Assembly (NCBI GenBank): GCA_951813615.1
Contig: OX638377.1
Span: 124,001 to 188,000, forward strand
Reading direction: 5' to 3'
DNA from: an uncultured Latescibacterota bacterium
Lineage (GTDB): Bacteria; Latescibacterota; UBA2968; UBA8231
DNA: 64,000 bases
The position numbers and the translations under genes were made by a program. This document shows positions 63,151 to 64,000 of this stretch, one piece after another; within the stretch, counting starts at the first letter, position 1; the number at the start of each line of letters is the position of its first letter. The notes under the pieces were generated by a model. The model did no database searches. It had not been told where the DNA came from and saw only the letters and a list, made by a program, of their open reading frames with translations.

Positions 63151-64000
63151 ATGCAAACCACCGCTAAGCTGATATGTGGCCCTGCCCAGTCCATGGCGGG
63201 AATCGCGGATGAGTCGGTCGATTTGATCGTCACTTCGCCGCCCTATCCGATGGTGGAAATGTGGGATGAGATTTTCTCGTGCCAAGACTGTCGCATTGGG
63301 GAGCAACTGTCGCGCAGCAATGGACAAGCCGCTTTCGTGCTCATGCACGAATTGCTCGATGCGGTTTGGCTGGAGTGCGGCCGCGTCATGAAGCCGGGGG
63401 GCATTGCCTGCATCAACATTGGCGACGCCACCCGCACCTTGGATGGCGACTTCCAACTATACTCCAATCACTCCCGCATCCTCAGCAGCTTCCTCGGCCA
63501 AGGTTTTGCGGCTTTGCCCGATATACTCTGGCGCAAACAGACCAACGCCCCCAACAAATTTATGGGGTCTGGGATGCTGCCCGTAGGGGCGTATGTGACC
63601 TATGAGCACGAGTACATTCTCGTGCTTAGAAAAGGGCGGCGGCGAACATTCACAACGGTCGCAGAGAAAGCCAAGCGCCGCGAGAGCGCCTTCTTCTGGG
63701 AGGAGCGCAACGTCTGGTTCTCGGACGTGTGGCTCGATGTAAAGGGAACTTCGCAAGGGTTGGTCGATGCGCCGACCCGCGAGCGCAGCGCGGCCTTTCC
63801 GTTTGAATTGGCCTACCGGCTCATCTGCATGTTTTCCGTCAAAGAAGACGTGGTACTCGATCCGTTTGCGGGGACTGGAACGACGCTGGCAGCCGCCTTA
63901 ACAGCGGGAAGAAACTCGCTCGGCGTGGAGATTGACGAGACATTGGTGCCGGTCGCGCAAAACTTGCTGCGCTCCACACCTCCTGCTGCCAACGAGTACA
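63151..64000 (+). CDS. DNA methyltransferase, N4-cytosine/N6-adenine type, 3' end beyond the right edge
   Basis: ATG at 63151 opens a frame of 283 codons with no stop before the window ends. The catalytic motif TSPPYPMVEMW at about 32 and the AdoMet-binding DPFAGTGTTLAAAL at about 248 are in the beta-class order (catalytic motif first). SPPY is compatible with N4-cytosine or N6-adenine methylation. No restriction endonuclease or specificity gene is seen nearby, so it may be an orphan methyltransferase; the missing sequence to the right could change this. Confidence 0.85.
   Translation, partial: MQTTAKLICGPAQSMAGIADESVDLIVTSPPYPMVEMWDEIFSCQDCRIGEQLSRSNGQAAFVLMHELLDAVWLECGRVMKPGGIACINIGDATRTLDGDFQLYSNHSRILSSFLGQGFAALPDILWRKQTNAPNKFMGSGMLPVGAYVTYEHEYILVLRKGRRRTFTTVAEKAKRRESAFFWEERNVWFSDVWLDVKGTSQGLVDAPTRERSAAFPFELAYRLICMFSVKEDVVLDPFAGTGTTLAAALTAGRNSLGVEIDETLVPVAQNLLRSTPPAANEY

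Overview
The window is about 64 kb of GC-rich bacterial DNA from a Gram-negative organism: there are many signal peptides, lipoboxes, outer-membrane barrels and periplasmic folding factors. Several traits point to the Fibrobacterota-Chlorobiota-Bacteroidota (FCB) side of the tree: sorting-type domains with PNPFNPST and TPNGDGxND motifs, a PorX-type response regulator carrying a PglZ domain, bactofilin, and CRTAC1-type FG-GAP/ASPIC proteins. Together with a phytanoyl-CoA dioxygenase, an enolase-superfamily sugar-acid dehydratase, dockerins and TolB-like propellers, this resembles Latescibacterota or Poribacteria-like lineages. That placement is inference. No rRNA, tRNA or CRISPR array was seen. 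Shine-Dalgarno sites are canonical (AAGGAGG type).

Layout. 1-15.9 kb (minus strand): one long cell-surface cluster of PpiC foldase, CBM9-like secreted protein, lipoprotein, three paralogous secreted proteins with C-terminal FlgD/CHU_C-like domains, a large outer-membrane protein, an ASPIC/UnbV lipoprotein and a TPR lipoprotein that runs off the left edge. A 221-bp MITE-like element with 17-bp inverted ends and a 5-bp target duplication sits inside it. 16-27.4 kb: sugar and one-carbon metabolism (xylB, glyA, SelA-like PLP enzyme, glk, zwf, sugar epimerase, an archaeal-type 2-phosphoglycerate kinase) and the first dockerin/propeller protein. 27.5-34.8 kb: bactofilin, a histidine kinase with a PorX-like regulator, tsaE, two outer-membrane proteins and a Gly/Tyr-rich lipoprotein. 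34.9-43.3 kb: two envelope clusters, including a peptidase-propeller-barrel fusion, an Omp85-type barrel, a GT-C glycosyltransferase and an NlpC/P60 lipoprotein. 43.3-47.2 kb: a 3-hydroxyacyl-CoA dehydrogenase and two sugar-acid dehydratases. 47.2-53.2 kb: a rearranged, repeat-rich island with a 1099-residue two-propeller protein, a deletion-derived short paralogue, and gene fragments of its own flanking genes. 53.2-64 kb: zincin, ankyrin protein, frdABCD, a VOC protein, cold-shock protein, bS21, a PurO-type IMP cyclohydrolase, ctaA, an SDR, a phytanoyl-CoA dioxygenase and an orphan DNA methyltransferase cut by the right edge.

How the parts may work together. The PorX-like regulator and its kinase, the FadL/PorV-like protein, the PpiC foldase and the many proteins with T9SS-type sorting-like domains suggest that a type IX-like secretion and surface-display programme operates here. 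Its core translocon genes are not in the window. The most unusual points are the position of the PNPFNPST domain near the N-terminus of three propeller/dockerin proteins instead of the C-terminus, the visible recombination history of the 47-53 kb island, and the 221-bp inverted-repeat element.
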